Positions 22,054 to 34,303 of a stretch of DNA of 64,000 nt are shown here, piece by piece. Each line of letters begins with the position of its first letter. Position 1 is the first letter of the stretch. Made by a program: the position numbers and the translations under genes. The notes beneath the pieces were generated by a model that searched no databases, had not been told where the DNA came from, and was given only the letters and a program-made list of their open reading frames with translations. The stretch covers positions 248,001 to 312,000 of the forward strand of contig NW_019154047.1 of the NCBI RefSeq assembly GCF_001653235.2, in the 5' to 3' direction. Source of the stretch: Pochonia chlamydosporia 170 (taxonomy: Eukaryota > Ascomycota > Sordariomycetes > Hypocreales > Clavicipitaceae).

Positions 22054-23324
22054 CTAGATGGAGACAGGTGCCTGAGTAAACGATATTGGCCTTTCACATA
22101 AGCTACGTCGCTCTATTCTGTGAAATGACTTTGGGAAAAACCGCCCTTCTCTTGTGAGCAAGAATTCTTCAATGCCAGGTATCACCTCCTCCACGGAGGC
22201 GTGTAAGGAACCCAATTGACAGCCTTCCAGCACGGCCCGTGCCACGCCATCGAGCTTCAGTAACAGCTCCGGTAGTTCCGGATAAGTGTTAATTGTGTAG
22301 CAAAGAAATGGCTCCATCATCGACTCTTTCATTTCTTTCAGTCTGTTCACGGGGGTCAGTCCAGTTACTAGATATTCGCGAAGTGGTTACTTGCATGCTT
22401 CTCAAGGCTCGTCGGCTGCCCAGCAGAAGGACTCCATAGCCCAAGTTGTCGCAGAGCACCTGCAGCCGTTTCCCCAACGTCTTTCGATAGTGAAATTTTT
22501 CTCTTCGCACGTCTTTCACCTCCTGTTCAACACTTCTCCAGTCATCTGCATACATCTTAGAGAGAAAAAGCTCTATGGCGATGGACGAGTTTTTCGTTCC
22601 CTTCGATTTTGCCATTTTGGCGGATTTTACATCTTGCTCGTATCGCAAGTAAAGCTGGTATTGCAACACCCTGTGAAATCGCAAAGCAAGTCCATCGGTT
22701 GGTGCAAGCCGTTCCAGGCAATCCATCCGCTGAGAAATTCTCACCAGTCAATCTATTACAGAGTCGCCCGGAGACAATTCAGGGAGCGATGAGTCTAGCC
22801 ACGGGCCAGCCCAGAGAGGAAGTTGATTGAGAAGGAAGTTTGGAGCATCGTCCCTCACCAAATCATCGGCTGTCTGGAGAGTAACGACCCCTCTCAACTT
22901 ATCTTTGCATGAAGGAAACAACGGTGAGAGCAACGACAGTGCATGATTGTAACGAGTCGTTGCTAGAGGCGACAACGAAAATTTTACTGATGGCTGGCTG
23001 GACGCGGAGGACTCTAGAACTTGTGCACTTTGTTTCGTCTGTTTTTGCTGCTGTCCATGTTAGTTACGCTAACTTTTGTTGGGGCTCTTGGACTGCCTTT
23101 TTACCCGATTGTGGGAAGGCCTGTTGAGTCGGTCTTTTACAAAAGAGTCGCGGATGATTGGATGCTGAGATTGGGGTTGAAATCCCCCGTTCAATGGCCC
23201 TCGTTAGAAGGCGATCGACAATATTGGCCTCCATTCCTGTCTGTCGAAGAATTTCTTCATCTGATGTTCCAGAAACTCGCAAGGTGAGGGCTTGGGCACG
23301 GGTTGCTACGTCACGACTGGCCAT
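22054..23324 (-). pseudogene. HTH / GYGVL-family gene, decayed copy 1
   Basis: From ATG at 23324 an N-terminal helix-turn-helix-like segment (ATRAQALTLRVSGTSDEEI, then DRLLTRAIERG) resembles DNA-binding ends of fungal transposases. After a linker follow PLWAGPWLDSSLPELSPGDS, an in-frame TGA where copy 2 has Arg, then LERLAPTDGLALRFHRVLQ and the family motif NLGYGVLLLGSRRA. An intron-like break (GTAACC...ACAG, near 22390-22345) precedes a last helical part (RLKEMKESMMEPFL) ending at 22054. Nucleotide similarity to 36190-37345 is strong, and shared motifs link it to the 455- and 517-aa genes. Function unknown. Confidence 0.6.
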
Positions 23325-25030
23325 ATTGTTGAACTCGCATTTGGTGGCTCGCATTTGGGTGGCAGGGGGGATTTATTCTTGCTTGGAAAGTCTGTTTGCT
23401 CCCCATTAAGAGACTTTCACCCTGTTTTGAATTCGGCGGATATGAATAGCACTCGCATGACTATTGGCGTAAAATCAGATCGTCAAATTTAGGACTGCGA
23501 CTACAATAGAGAAGTCTTGAAATATAAATAGCATTGCGACTTGCACCAATGCCGATTTGTCATTTACAACGCGTGAAGCGGCAACATGGTACCCTGTATT
23601 GAGGTCCCCAAAGACACCACACGTGTTCACCAGATCGGACGGCGTGCCGCTAGTTTCACCACTGCGAGATCGCAAGGCAGAGTGCAGATACTGAAAAAAG
23701 AGCGAGGAGAAAGGCTGGAGACTCCAAACGCGAGGAGGAGGAGAAAGCTCGTAGAAAATCCAGTCTGGGTGAGGGAAGTGGCAAACCAGGTCGTTGATCA
23801 ACTTGAATTCGTGCATTCTTTGTTGTACGATTTAGCCCGCGCCGAAAACAACGAACTGGCAGTACGGGAAGGCAAAACAAAGAGTTCGCAGAGACAACAA
23901 GAAGTCCGGCAAGCTGTGGCTAAGCGCAAAATGGATACTGCAAAATTCTTGCGCGGTAACATTTAGGTGGTCACGGCAACATGCTGCCTGAGCAGTTGCC
24001 GAAGCGGCTGGCCGAGTCTACCTTGCCGGGACAAACAACGAGGCCTATTCCCGAGTACTTACAGTATCATCACTCCGAGTCGAAATGCACAGCTCGTCAT
24101 CACCTAGAACTGTCGCTGGGCTCTACCCCGTCTGCAGCACTTCTCGAGCCTGCAACGCAGTGCAAACGTTTGGTGTTGGTCGTCGGAGGCCGAAAAGTAC
24201 ACCGCATTCCGAAGGCGATGGAAGTAGTTAAACAATTTTTGAATAAACAGAGCTGAACCGAGATAGTTGGCTATAGCCACAATAAATCTGCCTGTCTACT
24301 AGCGAGGTCAAATCAGACGCGGTGCTGTTCAAAATCCAGTGAGTGGCAGCTCTTGGATAACGGCTGCTAGTAAGCGAACACAGTGTCTTTCCCGTTGCAA
24401 GCTGATCAATCAACGCGTTTGCAAGGGGTTGTTATTCATCTTCCGAGCCGTCTGTATTGCAGTTTAAGCTCCAGAATGCAAAAGTCCTGATTAACATCGG
24501 TATGCCAGGGCTGTTTGCATATATCTGAAGAACCTTTGAACCTAGTGTAAGCATCTGAATTGGAAGGTATAGGTGTACGCACCACCACCCGCAAAGCACC
24601 GCAAAGCAAGTCCCCCGACACTGCAAACCCTTCCTAGGTAGACATGCACCGTAAGATTCTGTGCCCAATGATGTTTTGCAGTACATCGCATGTTGAGTGT
24701 CGAGCTCAATCTCAGGAAGCGGATTTCAATGTGGACTTTGTGGTATGCAAAGTGGCGTGGGCATCAGTCCGACCTCAAACTGTCAGGCTACGTTTGGTGT
24801 CCCCTCACAACCTCGCAAGGCGATTCTGCCCTGCCCAACCGAAACCTGGAGTCGATTAGCCTCAGGTCTCACAACTCATAACGATTCCTGCAATAAATAG
24901 GAAAGGAACCTGAATATTCATACTTTTAAAAAATAGCATGTTTGTGGACCACCAGGTCAAGTTTACCAGTATTTGCGATACAAAACGCCCACTAAATGCA
25001 AACAGGTATTTCCAACTCCTGCCTTACAGA
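23325..25030. other. Intergenic; one weak ORF
   Basis: Apart from the ORF at 23586-23966 I see only short frames (23981-24256 +, 91 aa) without recognisable features. It ends at the outer edge of the left inverted arm. Confidence 0.4.
23586..23966 (+). CDS. Hypothetical basic protein, 126 aa
   Basis: Highly charged, with basic runs (NARRRRKLVEN; AKRKMD) and a likely helical centre (WVREVANQVVDQLEFVHSLL). No known family or signal peptide. A GTAACA possible donor near its end may splice to the next frame at 23981-24256, but I could not confirm it. Could be a spurious ORF. Confidence 0.3.
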   Translation: MVPCIEVPKDTTRVHQIGRRAASFTTARSQGRVQILKKERGERLETPNARRRRKLVENPVWVREVANQVVDQLEFVHSLLYDLARAENNELAVREGKTKSSQRQQEVRQAVAKRKMDTAKFLRGNI

Positions 25031-25285
25031 GGCATGATATTTGAGCACAACCATGCACGCCACATACATCAAAATGATTCTCAATCAACAGCCATTATTA
25101 CCAGCGGATTGCTAGACTTCTGGTTCTAAATATCAATACTATTATTAAACTCAGCTGAAACGAAGAACATGGGGACAAAAGGCAAGTCAGTGCCACCCGA
25201 GTCGCGATAACAGAGCCCCACCAATCACATGCATGCATTCAAGCAGCAACGAGATTCGAGATCTGTAGCCAGCATACTCGACAAA

Positions 25286-25362
25286 GGACAACAAAAGGAC
25301 GACAAAAGGACGACAAAAGGACGACAAAAGGACGACAAAAGGACGACAAAAGGACGACAAAA
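25286..25362. repeat. 11-bp tandem repeat, 7 units
   Basis: Units of GGACGACAAAA, the first with one base change (GGACAACAAAA), just beyond the 3' end of the chromodomain-like gene. The right arm has five units at 34860-34914. Not a CRISPR: there are no spacers. Confidence 0.95.
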
Positions 25363-25372
25363 GGACTAGTGT

Positions 25373-25918
25373 CTACTCCGATTCGTACACAACCTCCTCG
25401 TTCAGGTCTAGGGCCGCAAGATGCGACTCTGGTCCGTCCAGCGCACCCCACGTCTTGTATCCAAGCGTTGCCTCTACAGCAGCCCGCGCCTCCCCGAAAA
25501 GTTCCTCTCCTCGTAGGTCATGAAATGGTACCCAGGTTGGCACCCAATCCACTTTGAATTCTATCGGCTGGCCGAGCCGATGCCGCACCCCGTCCAATCG
25601 TCGCACACGATATTCCTGGCTCCCTCGCATCCTGGCAACCCGGCGGCTGCCAGACATGTTCTTGGTAAATGCTTTCCTAGTAGATGCTTTCCTGACCTTG
25701 CCACTGTCCAAGAAACTGGCCACCAGGTCTTGATCCTGTGGGGCTCGTTGTATCCGTCGCCGGGGGCTCCTCCGCAGAGTCTGTGGCCCGCCTAGGTTGC
25801 CATCATCTAGGCCTCCGGGCCGAGGGCTGACCTTATCGCTGCTATCGTGCTGTAAGTCTTCACTGTCCATGCGTGGAGACGGCTGGTTCACGTTCTTGAT
25901 ACTATTAATGTCAGACAT
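25373..25918 (-). CDS. Chromodomain-like protein, 181 aa (left-arm copy)
   Basis: Residues 1-100 are polar and basic (LRRSPRRRIQRAP; KVRKASTRKAFTKN). At about 103-140 a chromodomain-like pattern appears: EYRVRRLDGVRHRLGQ, then IEFKVDWVPTWVPFHDL, matching the family's Y-V-x2-I, V-K-W and T-W-x-P-x2-L spacing with a shortened loop. Of the three aromatic-cage positions, Tyr and Trp are present and the third is not obvious, so methyl-lysine binding is doubtful. The protein sequence is identical to the right-arm copy at 34304-34849. Chromodomains read histone methylation in the nucleus; stand-alone copies also occur near fungal transposons. Confidence 0.62.
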   Translation of the reverse strand: MSDINSIKNVNQPSPRMDSEDLQHDSSDKVSPRPGGLDDGNLGGPQTLRRSPRRRIQRAPQDQDLVASFLDSGKVRKASTRKAFTKNMSGSRRVARMRGSQEYRVRRLDGVRHRLGQPIEFKVDWVPTWVPFHDLRGEELFGEARAAVEATLGYKTWGALDGPESHLAALDLNEEVVYESE

Positions 25919-26322
25919 CCTAATGCGTCAAGAGCTCGTCAAAGGGTTTCTGTTGTCTCCGACAAATTGACGGGACTCAAGGGCTCTTAAATACTCAAGC
26001 ACCAGCCTTTTTTGGGTCTATCAATGGTTGTCCAGTGCTATATAATCGTACGCATGTATTCTTAGCAACACTTTATTACGTACATACGACGCTTGGCCGA
26101 ATTTAAGATTGCGATGTGGCAGAGTTTCGTTGATGTGACTTCTGTTCACCAATATGTGTCAACCTTGCAATGCCAGGCTGTCGGAATCGGTTTGCGAGAC
26201 AGACAGCTCCTATAGTGCGTGACCTGTGATATTGGCCTTGGGGAGCCGACGGCCCCGGTGTGGTTCCAGTGGCTCCATACGCTGCCCGTATTGCGCCGCT
26301 TGCCATGCCAAGCTGCACAAAT

Positions 26323-28625
26323 GGACAGATAATGTGGCCCGCCCACTCATCAAATAACAATCCTTCCACGACTGAAGCCTTGGGCACAGGAAAGGTGCCA
26401 AGACAAATTACTAAAATTGAAAAATAATATGGAAGACCACAAGGTGATGCTGTCGCTTTAATACAATCCAGACATTTATAGTCAGGGAGATTCCAACCTT
26501 GCCGGCTTATTCGGGAACTCGTTCTTTTTGGGCTCAACTGGCGGGGAGTCATCTAATTTTACTCCAACAAGGCGACTGGTCCATCAAGAGTTCCTCCTCG
26601 CCAAGAAGGGTTGGGGATAGAGCCAAGCAAGCATTTCGAAGCTTAGGCCCTTGCTGTGACCCATCAGACGGATTCTACTTTGCTTATACCACCGGTTTGG
26701 AAGTACGATCGCTGTACGTGACTCCTAGGCCTTTGCGGCTTGTGTGTTGATAAAATGAGTGCTGCCCCAAGGTACCGCACCAGCTGCTCTCCTGTACACT
26801 CTTACCTTCCACTTCTACTAGCCGAATCGCCACCATGCTGGGTGGTGCATCCACGCAAGATTAAATTAATGCAAACAGAGAAGACTATCTGGTTGACGAT
26901 AAACGTCGCTGACTGCTGGATCGCTCGTGATTTCCACATCCTGACCGTTGACCGCATGGTGGTGGAAGAAGATGAAGAGCAGCAGCGATGCGTGCTGGAC
27001 CCAGCCGTAAGTCTGCATTTGGCAGTGCTCTTCCACTTGAGCGCGATCCCCACAGAGCAGAGTCTCTCGACTGTTTTCATGTGCACAACAATACATTATT
27101 GTCGTGTATTGTCGTCAGCAGACACACCACGGAACATCCATCTCGCCTGCTCGTCGTCGAAGCGACGTGAATCTGCAAGACCCCATTTGTTTTTCCAGAA
27201 AAGGCCGGAAAATGTCTTTGTTGGCCTCAATGCTACCCGATCTAGGCGATATGGACGGTGTCGCCCGCAAACGATTGCGGCTGTGAATATGGCAGTTGAG
27301 TGCGGCTCGGCTATGGTCCTAGGTCAGAGAAGCAAGCAGGATGGCTTGCTAAATTGGAGACCGCGATGAGAGGCAGCTAGGAATAATCTGATAGGGCGCC
27401 TCCAATGGGCCTGTCTGAATCCTCGGATCGAAGTCCGGGATTTCGGACCCGTACCAAGATCAGCCCTGACGTCCTGCTTTTGCAGTGATTCACCAAGGGA
27501 AAAGTGTCATTTTCTGGCGGAGAGGACTGCACCGCAGAATACAGTCGAGAAATCATGCTTATTGAATCAAATGGAGCAGGTGGTACAGTTTGGAGACCTG
27601 TGTTGTCAATCAACTTCGACCCTTCACCGGCAGTCACTATAGCTATATGTCCCTATATACCGCAATTAGTCCTTCAAACCATATCCTACAACCCATCCAG
27701 CATCCGTATCAGTGCCCCAAAATTGCCGAATTTACGGGACTGGGTTGCGTGCAATTGGGCCACCGTTGCATTAGAGCGGTGTCTTATTACACTGGCAGAA
27801 TCCTTGTCCAACCGGACATTGCTGTGGCTTGTTTCGTGACGTGACTGCCTGATGCCACAGTGAACGCTATGTACCGACAAAAAGCAAATGATTTTGTCCT
27901 ACGGAGTAGACCAGGCAGAGACAAATTGTCGATTGGCAACGTGCGATGCTAATGAGTACTGTTTTTCCAAGGCTTCTTGGTGGTTAAAGATAGATGGCAA
28001 AAATTTGGGAGCAACTTTGGTTCGTGCCTTGCCTAGGTCTGCACAGCACCCAAAGGCCGGAGAGAACTTAGCTGTAAAGTGAAGTCGCTGGTAGGCCAAC
28101 CACTGGCCGGCAAGCGGCAGAAGAACTTGTAACTGCAACTAAAGTAACCCTGCAGAACCATTACATGACGAGGTGGGTCAGCACTCATTATGACAAGCAT
28201 CAACGGTTCACAGAAATTCTTGAAAAGATGCCAAATCAACGTAAGTCTCGCATGTGTGAGTCGTCTCCCACGGCAACCCGTCCCATCAACTGGGTATGCG
28301 CCAAATCGACTCGGACCGCTCACGTAAACTCAGCCCGTCATTCAAACACAATGACCATAGTCTCATAACTTTTAATCCATAATACCCTGGCATGATCTCT
28401 GTGCGTTGTTGGGTCATCGTAGCACCTCATATGGAGTTTTGTCAACGCAAGGTCAGGCGCGTGCCCACTCTAGCATCGGTGATACTTGATTGGCTGAGCT
28501 GCCACTGGTTGCCCACTAAGCGTTTCAGAATACGTTTCACAACGAGTGAGTCACAGTGCTCGGCTTCCCTTATAATCAGAAGGCCCCCTGTCTCGAATTG
28601 CCCACACCTTTCTCCCCTGCAAACC
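26323..28625. other. Left interior of inverted-repeat island
   Basis: Short ORFs without clear identity. The 209-aa ORF at 26740-27369 (+) has no domain I recognise. 27377-27870 holds the diverged dispersed-repeat copy listed separately. Confidence 0.4.
27377..27870 (-). repeat. Dispersed repeat copy with truncated coiled-coil-family ORF
   Basis: Reverse-strand relative of 17480-17900. An 86-aa minus ORF (27377-27637) shares the FDS-SM-SRL pattern with the ORF at 17774 but ends early and lacks the coiled coil. Confidence 0.5.
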
Positions 28626-30111
28626 ATGACAAGCAGCGATATTCAAAGAGAGTACCTCAATAAGCTGAGCACTGCAGAGTTCTGCAAGGTTCTTACATAC
28701 CCGCTCCAGATAATGCTCTCGTGATATATATTGCTAATTCTCTGCACGTGATAGCTCCTCGAGCCCTGCATCAGGTTACGGATTGAAAACGGCGAGGACA
28801 TCAGTCATCTCCTTCGCGCAGTGACAAGGACAAAACCAGTTCCTGTGCTGGCTACACCAGTTGCAACGCCAACAGCCAATGTAGAAGACGACAATGACGG
28901 AACGGCAAATTTAGATGACCACTCGACTATTGGGGTGAAAGACCCCCGTCGTAAGCGGTCGAAGCGTAGGCGAGTTGAAGAGCCAAGTGATGACGGACTT
29001 ACCGACACTCAGAGGAGGATAACAGTGAAACCTCGGGAGGATTTGAAGAATTTCTGGAGCCTCTGCATGACCTTACGAGGGCGACTGCGCCCGAAAAATA
29101 GTACTCCATCAGAGCTTCCTCGGGTCCGGCAACTACCGGAACTCATCGAAAACGCTCAAGAAGATCTTAAAAGGGACGGCGCTTACAAAAAACTCCATTC
29201 TCTGAAATGGAGATGTTTGTTGATGGAGGTAGCCACCATGTACGCGAACAAGCAACCAGATGAAAACGAAATTCGGAGAATATGGACACTGTCGAGTCCA
29301 AAGAAGTCGCATGCGGGTCGTGATGTCACCATCGACTGGCTGACTGGCCAGCTTTATAACCTCGAGAACTTCTACACATTGGATGCGAAAGACTGGAGGA
29401 GACAAAAGGTTGAGTACTGGCTACGTATTGGCTGCCCTGCCTTAACATTAGTAAATCACTGCGGTTTCGCGGCACTAGTAGCCCCAGGAATGCGCATATC
29501 ACAAGCCGGGTAAGTTGCCGAACTATCTAAAGAGATGCCTTGGCTTATAGACAGCGGACAGATTGAGAGCTAGCACAGCCGGAGACTTTGAGACGCCTTT
29601 TGTTAAGCATCTTATTAATGTCTTTGGAGGCTTCAAAAATGATCTTTCCGCAATGTCTCTCATTATGGAGGACTGGGTTACTACTGGTGTTCCACCGGAG
29701 CAGTACCTTAATATTGAATACCTGACTGAATCGAACGTACACTCACAGACTAATGTATCACTTACTTATTGGGCCCAGCTTGCTTACCCTGCCGGCCAAA
29801 CCTGCCACTCGCTCCAGGCAATTAATTTCAGTTCGTTTGAAGTGAATATGGAATCACTATCTTCATCCAAGACCCGTTTTCCTGCGCCACTGGCCAATAT
29901 TTGGCCCACGGCGCAGGATGCTGTTTCTAGCCTTCACTGTCGAAATGCTACCAAGCAGGTGCCGAGTCAGACGACAACTCCCACAACTTCGGAATTGGAA
30001 AGTTGTGGTGGTGGCACGCCACATTGCGGACAGCCCGCTGCTTGTTCCACCGAAACCCCTCTTGATGAATTCGACTATGACTCTTGGCTGGTGCCAGACT
30101 GGGCCGACTAG
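28626..30111 (+). CDS. GYGVL-family protein, 455 aa, intact
   Basis: Three exons: 28626-28688 (21 codons), 28755-29509, 29562-30111; total 1,368 nt. The first donor is weak (GTTCTT); the second intron is GTAAGT...ACAG. N-terminal helices (DIQREYLNKLSTAEFC) lead to a nuclear-localisation-like stretch (PRRKRSKRRRVEEP, about residues 80-93). A helical region follows, then the DAKDWRRQKVEYWL and HCGFAALVAPGMRIS motif, which corresponds to DW...GYGVLIFP in the 517-aa gene. The next part (FVKHLINVFGGFKNDLS) also aligns. The C-terminus is Ser/Thr-rich and acidic at the end (DEFDYDSWL). Both genes have a first exon of 63 nt. Function unknown; a nuclear role is likely from composition. Confidence 0.65.
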
Positions 30112-31562
30112 TCAGATGGCGGATCGATCAGATTGTGCAATCTTCTCTCTCTTCTATTTCCCTGATTTCTTGCTTGCTTGTTTCATTGCCACCTCCCCTT
30201 GACTCATATTTTCCAGTTCTGTAGCCCATATATTGCGTCGGTCTTCCTGGTTTGGGAACATTTTGGTTTAGCTTGCGCTGCCTAAAATCGATACGTTCTT
30301 GTGCAGATGGCGGCGTTTGATGGATTGACCATGTTTTTGTTGCTAAGTACGGTGTGTCCCAGCCGGAGCATCGATCATGGATTTGTTTTTCATGGCACTT
30401 AGTTTGAAATTAATGTTCAGGTTCTCGTATGAATGTATGGCAACTTTAGAAATGCATGGACGTATGCCAAGGCAGCATTTTCTAACAGCCTGTTCTGCAG
30501 CCGCCGCTTGATGTCTTCCGCTTGCCAATTGCGCAGTATCGCCACGACGGGCAGACTAATAACATATTCGTTCTCTTAATACATATGGGCTTCCTTAATA
30601 TCTTGCACAGCTATATCAAGATCTACATTACGTGGCTGATCATGAGATAGTACATCACCGCAACGGGAACAGAAATGCCCGCGAATTCCCAAAGCTCCGC
30701 CAGTCCTTGTGTTGGCAGTTTTGATATGAATACCTAAATATGTAAACCCACTGTCATGTTCTGAGGACAAAAATGACTGGCGGTGGATGTGCCGGGGGAT
30801 GGACAACGAAAAGGAAGACTCGCCCATTGCGGAGGGCATGGAAGACTGGTGGGACTGGTAAAATATCGGACCATACCGTGAAGCAAGCCAATCAACTTTA
30901 GCATGTGGGTCTAAGTCACCGCAGGGTGTTTTCTCCTCCCAAGTACGTGACCAAAAGGGCCCATCTGCCAAATGGCCGACGGCGTCGGTGAAACGGGCCA
31001 ATCAGCTTTGCATGCCGCTCCACCACCAATGGGTGCGTAATCGAGACCGCTTACAACACAGGAAAGAAGGTGCAATGTAAGCTGAGTGGTATGCGTTCTC
31101 TTTTGGCTTGATATGTTCTTTTCCGCAGGATGTTCTTTCATTTATTAATACTTCATATAAATATTAAACAATACTGTACGATCATCACATCCAGCTCAGG
31201 GCTGTTGAAACGGTTCTACATGAAATCCGACCCCGCTTGTCCGTGTGTCAAACTTCACGACTTGCTTGCATAACTGGACGACGATCGGACAGAAGATCCC
31301 CTGTGAATCGGGCAACGAGAGACTCTTGATTTTCTACAAAAAAGAGCGGAATTATACGAATACTAAATACTTTAGAATACTGCGCTTGCTTTGAATGAGC
31401 GACTTGATCTTGACACCGTGAGTCCTACTTCTCCAGAGAACACATAACTCGTCTCCAAAAGACCCTCTTAAAAATCGGGCAATAATTACCCTTCGCCACA
31501 TCGTCAACGTTGGCGACAACCATGGTATCGCTTTATCTTAAAAGAATCGCTATCTCTTGTAG
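30112..31562. other. Intergenic between the two convergent island genes
   Basis: No supported gene; minus ORFs at 30576-31001 and 30911-31141 lack features. A 53-bp block at 30957-31009 matches 21449-21500. Confidence 0.5.
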
Positions 31563-33174
31563 TCATTTCAGAGTTAGTGCTGGCGTGCTGGCCCTGGTAC
31601 CAGAACTTGTCGGCCAAGCTGAAATATCCGCGGCCGGGTCGGGTAACGTCAAATCCGTTAAGTCAACATTAGCAGGCAGTGGAAACAACCGAGTAAAAGA
31701 TTCACTTTCAAAGCATGTCAGGTCCTCAAGCCGGACTCTGTCAACTGGCAACTTAGCTGCAGGCATGCCCCACACTATCAACCTTGGCAAGATGTAGGAT
31801 AAGTTGCGGATTACCTTCTCCAAGTCGGGATGACATTGACCTAAGTAGTCAATGAAGTCGCTGATGCATTTGCGGTCGAGCTTACGCAGACTGCGCCTGT
31901 TAGTTCGGAGTTCAGTGCTGGATAAGTAATATTGAATCACAGACCTTTCTCTGGTTACTTTGCGTAAGGGGAAGATCAAAACGCCGTATCCATAACGTCT
32001 CACCGCCGCCAATAAGACCTCGGCTTCCAGATGATAGGAATACCAATCCGACTCGGCTTGCTTGGGAGTCTTCCCTGGGAAAAGCTCCTTTTTAAATTCT
32101 TCTTTTATATCACTAGACCCGTCGCCACCTCCATTTACTCTCTGCCTTTCGTGATATTGGGCTATCATTCGAACCATGTTAAATCGTCGCACGACGAGCG
32201 CTCTGACGGACAAGCTACTGCTTTTCTTCCGCAATGCGTGACGAAGTTCTTCTTGCCAGTATCTCTCCTGCACGATCCTGGAATCTGATGATTTCATCAA
32301 TAGTTGCTCAACAGCCCGTAATCGAAAAGCATCAACTGTTTTCCAGGAATCGCGCAGGCCCTCTAAACCTTTGTAGGTGTGAACTTGACTTCGCAGCGTC
32401 TCTTGAATCATGGAGAATTTCCGGTTGCCGAAATTTGGCGCTGGTAACTGCCTCGTCTTACCACCTTTTTGAAATGTGTTTTGAGCGCTTGAGGTAGATG
32501 AAGGGGGTGGATTGGCTTGCAAATGCTTGTTCTCGTCCGCGTCATCTTGACTCACTCGTCGACGCTTGCAAGATCCAGCATCAATTGGTGCAGGACCATT
32601 GTCGTGGTCACTCTCATTTACAGTTTCGGTACGTTTTGCGTGACGTTTACGTGAAGTAGGACGATTGCAATTCGAACGAAATTGCTCTTCGCTATTGGAA
32701 ACAGCTGGCATCGAATGGGCAAGAGTGGGGTGCACTCTACTTTCACTCTCGGTGGAGACGGTATTGGTACGGAGTGATGGGATACCATTGTCGGAAGTTG
32801 TATTTTCTGAATCAGAAACATTCCCAGATATCGAGGTTACGATGTTGACAGTCTCGGGATTGGATTGGAAATGTCTTATTATGGACTCTCGGGAGCGGTG
32901 TCCGCTGGTTAGTATGCTCCAGACACAATCGACGAGCTGCGTCGTTGCTATGACCATTGCAATGTCTACGGACTTATCGAACAGCATTTTCTCGATCACT
33001 GCTTTTCTGTAGCAGTGATCGTGGGTGAACTTACTCCAGTCGTAATGGACAAGCTACAACTACGTTAGACACTGATTCGAGTAAGCTTATGAGAGCAGGC
33101 AATTTTCTTACCACCTTTGTAGTGTCTACAGAACTGTGTAGTAGGGGCAATAATGCTGACAAAGATTTGGGCAT
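31563..33174 (-). CDS. GYGVL-family protein, 517 aa, intact
   Basis: Exon 1 is 33174-33112 (21 codons), the intron 58 nt (GTAAGA...TGTAG), and exon 2 33053-31563. N-terminal residues 25-75 form an HTH-like helical segment (HDHCYRKAVIEKML, then ATTQLVDCVWSILTSG) whose pattern resembles the HTH of the decayed copies. Next comes a long Ser/Asn-rich acidic linker with KRRR and RKRHAKR basic clusters. The C-terminal half carries SDWYSYHLEAEVL and RRYGYGVLIFPLRKVTRER, then SDFIDYLGQCHPDLEKVI, aligned by eye with the 455-aa protein and the pseudogenes. No catalytic motif recognised. Convergent with the 455-aa gene inside the inverted-repeat island. Confidence 0.7.
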
Positions 33175-33899
33175 GCTTATTGGGTTTTGGTTGATCAGGA
33201 TTATCTTGGGGGGTGGTGGGACATATATACCTGTTGGAAGCCAAGCTTCTTGCCGAATAGGGCCTTGTGGCCTAATCTGATCGTGGCCTTAATTTACAAC
33301 AGGTACTAACCTGGGTTGGAGTGCCCCTGATGAGCACTATTTATGTGCAGAAAATGAACAATGACAGGTATGGGTCTGAAAAGGAAACACGAAGACATTC
33401 CGACCGCAATGTAAACGCCCACCTTCGGTTGGGACTTATTACGGCGCAACCTGGTGGGTATCTGGCGCCACTGACTGACTTGCAGCAACATTTATTCGTT
33501 CTGGATTTCCGTACGTGGGTTGTTTGAAAGGCTACAGGGGCTTGCGTCTTCCAAAAGCAGCTATTTCTGGGGTTGCCTTAGCCAGCTGTTGTATGATGGT
33601 TGCAAAGATTTTGAAAGTTGAAGGGCAGAAGACATCTCGCACGCGTCAATCACCTACCGAGAAATCTGTCCTGACTTACCTGCTCGGCGGCTTGAATTGT
33701 GGTACAGGTAGCAGTCAAGGCAGCGGCCTCCAAGTGTGACATCTTAGGCTGTGGTCTGGCATTAGGTCATGAATCCATGACGTCAGCGACATCTCCCATC
33801 CACCGGCTCCGATTTGTGATCATTTGCAGGATGTAGAGATCCTTTGCTCCTCATTCCTCCATTCCACATAGCCCACAGTCTGGGGGGTTTGACTAAAAT
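33175..33899. other. No supported gene
   Basis: Upstream region of the 517-aa gene, up to the inner edge of the right arm. Short ORFs only. Confidence 0.5.
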
Positions 33900-34303
33900 A
33901 TTTGTGCAGCTTGGCATGGCAAGCGGCGCAATACGGGCAGCGTATGGAGCCACTGGAACCACACCGGGGCCGTCGGCTCCCCAAGGCCAATATCACAGGT
34001 CACGCACTATAGGAGCTGTCTGTCTCGCAAACCGATTCCGACAGCCTGGCATTGCAAGGTTGACACATATTGGTGAACAGAAGTCACATCAACGAAACTC
34101 TGCCACATCGCAATCTTAAATTCGGCCAAGCGTCGTATGTACGTAATAAAGTGTTGCTAAGAATACATGCGTACGATTATATAGCACTGGACAACCATTG
34201 ATAGACCCAAAAAAGGCTGGTGCTTGAGTATTTAAGAGCCCTTGAGTCCCGTCAATTTGTCGGAGACAACAGAAACCCTTTGACGAGCTCTTGACGCATT
34301 AGG

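Larger units (their letters stand above)
25031..26322. repeat. Left arm of long inverted repeat (1,292 bp)
   Basis: Reverse complement of 33900-35169. In the stretches I compared, I found one substitution near the outer end and two extra 11-bp tandem units (7 here, 5 in the right arm), which exactly account for the 22-bp length difference. Contains a 181-aa chromodomain-like gene. No target-site duplication seen at the outer boundary. Confidence 0.9.

Noticed and set aside
25286..25362. Short regular repeats resembling a CRISPR array
   Set aside because: Eleven-bp head-to-tail units without spacers in a fungal context: a minisatellite.
26103..26552. 149-aa ORF entering the left arm
   Set aside because: Its frame continues into non-homologous sequence in the right-arm counterpart (33844-34119), so only the arm part is shared; not a conserved gene.
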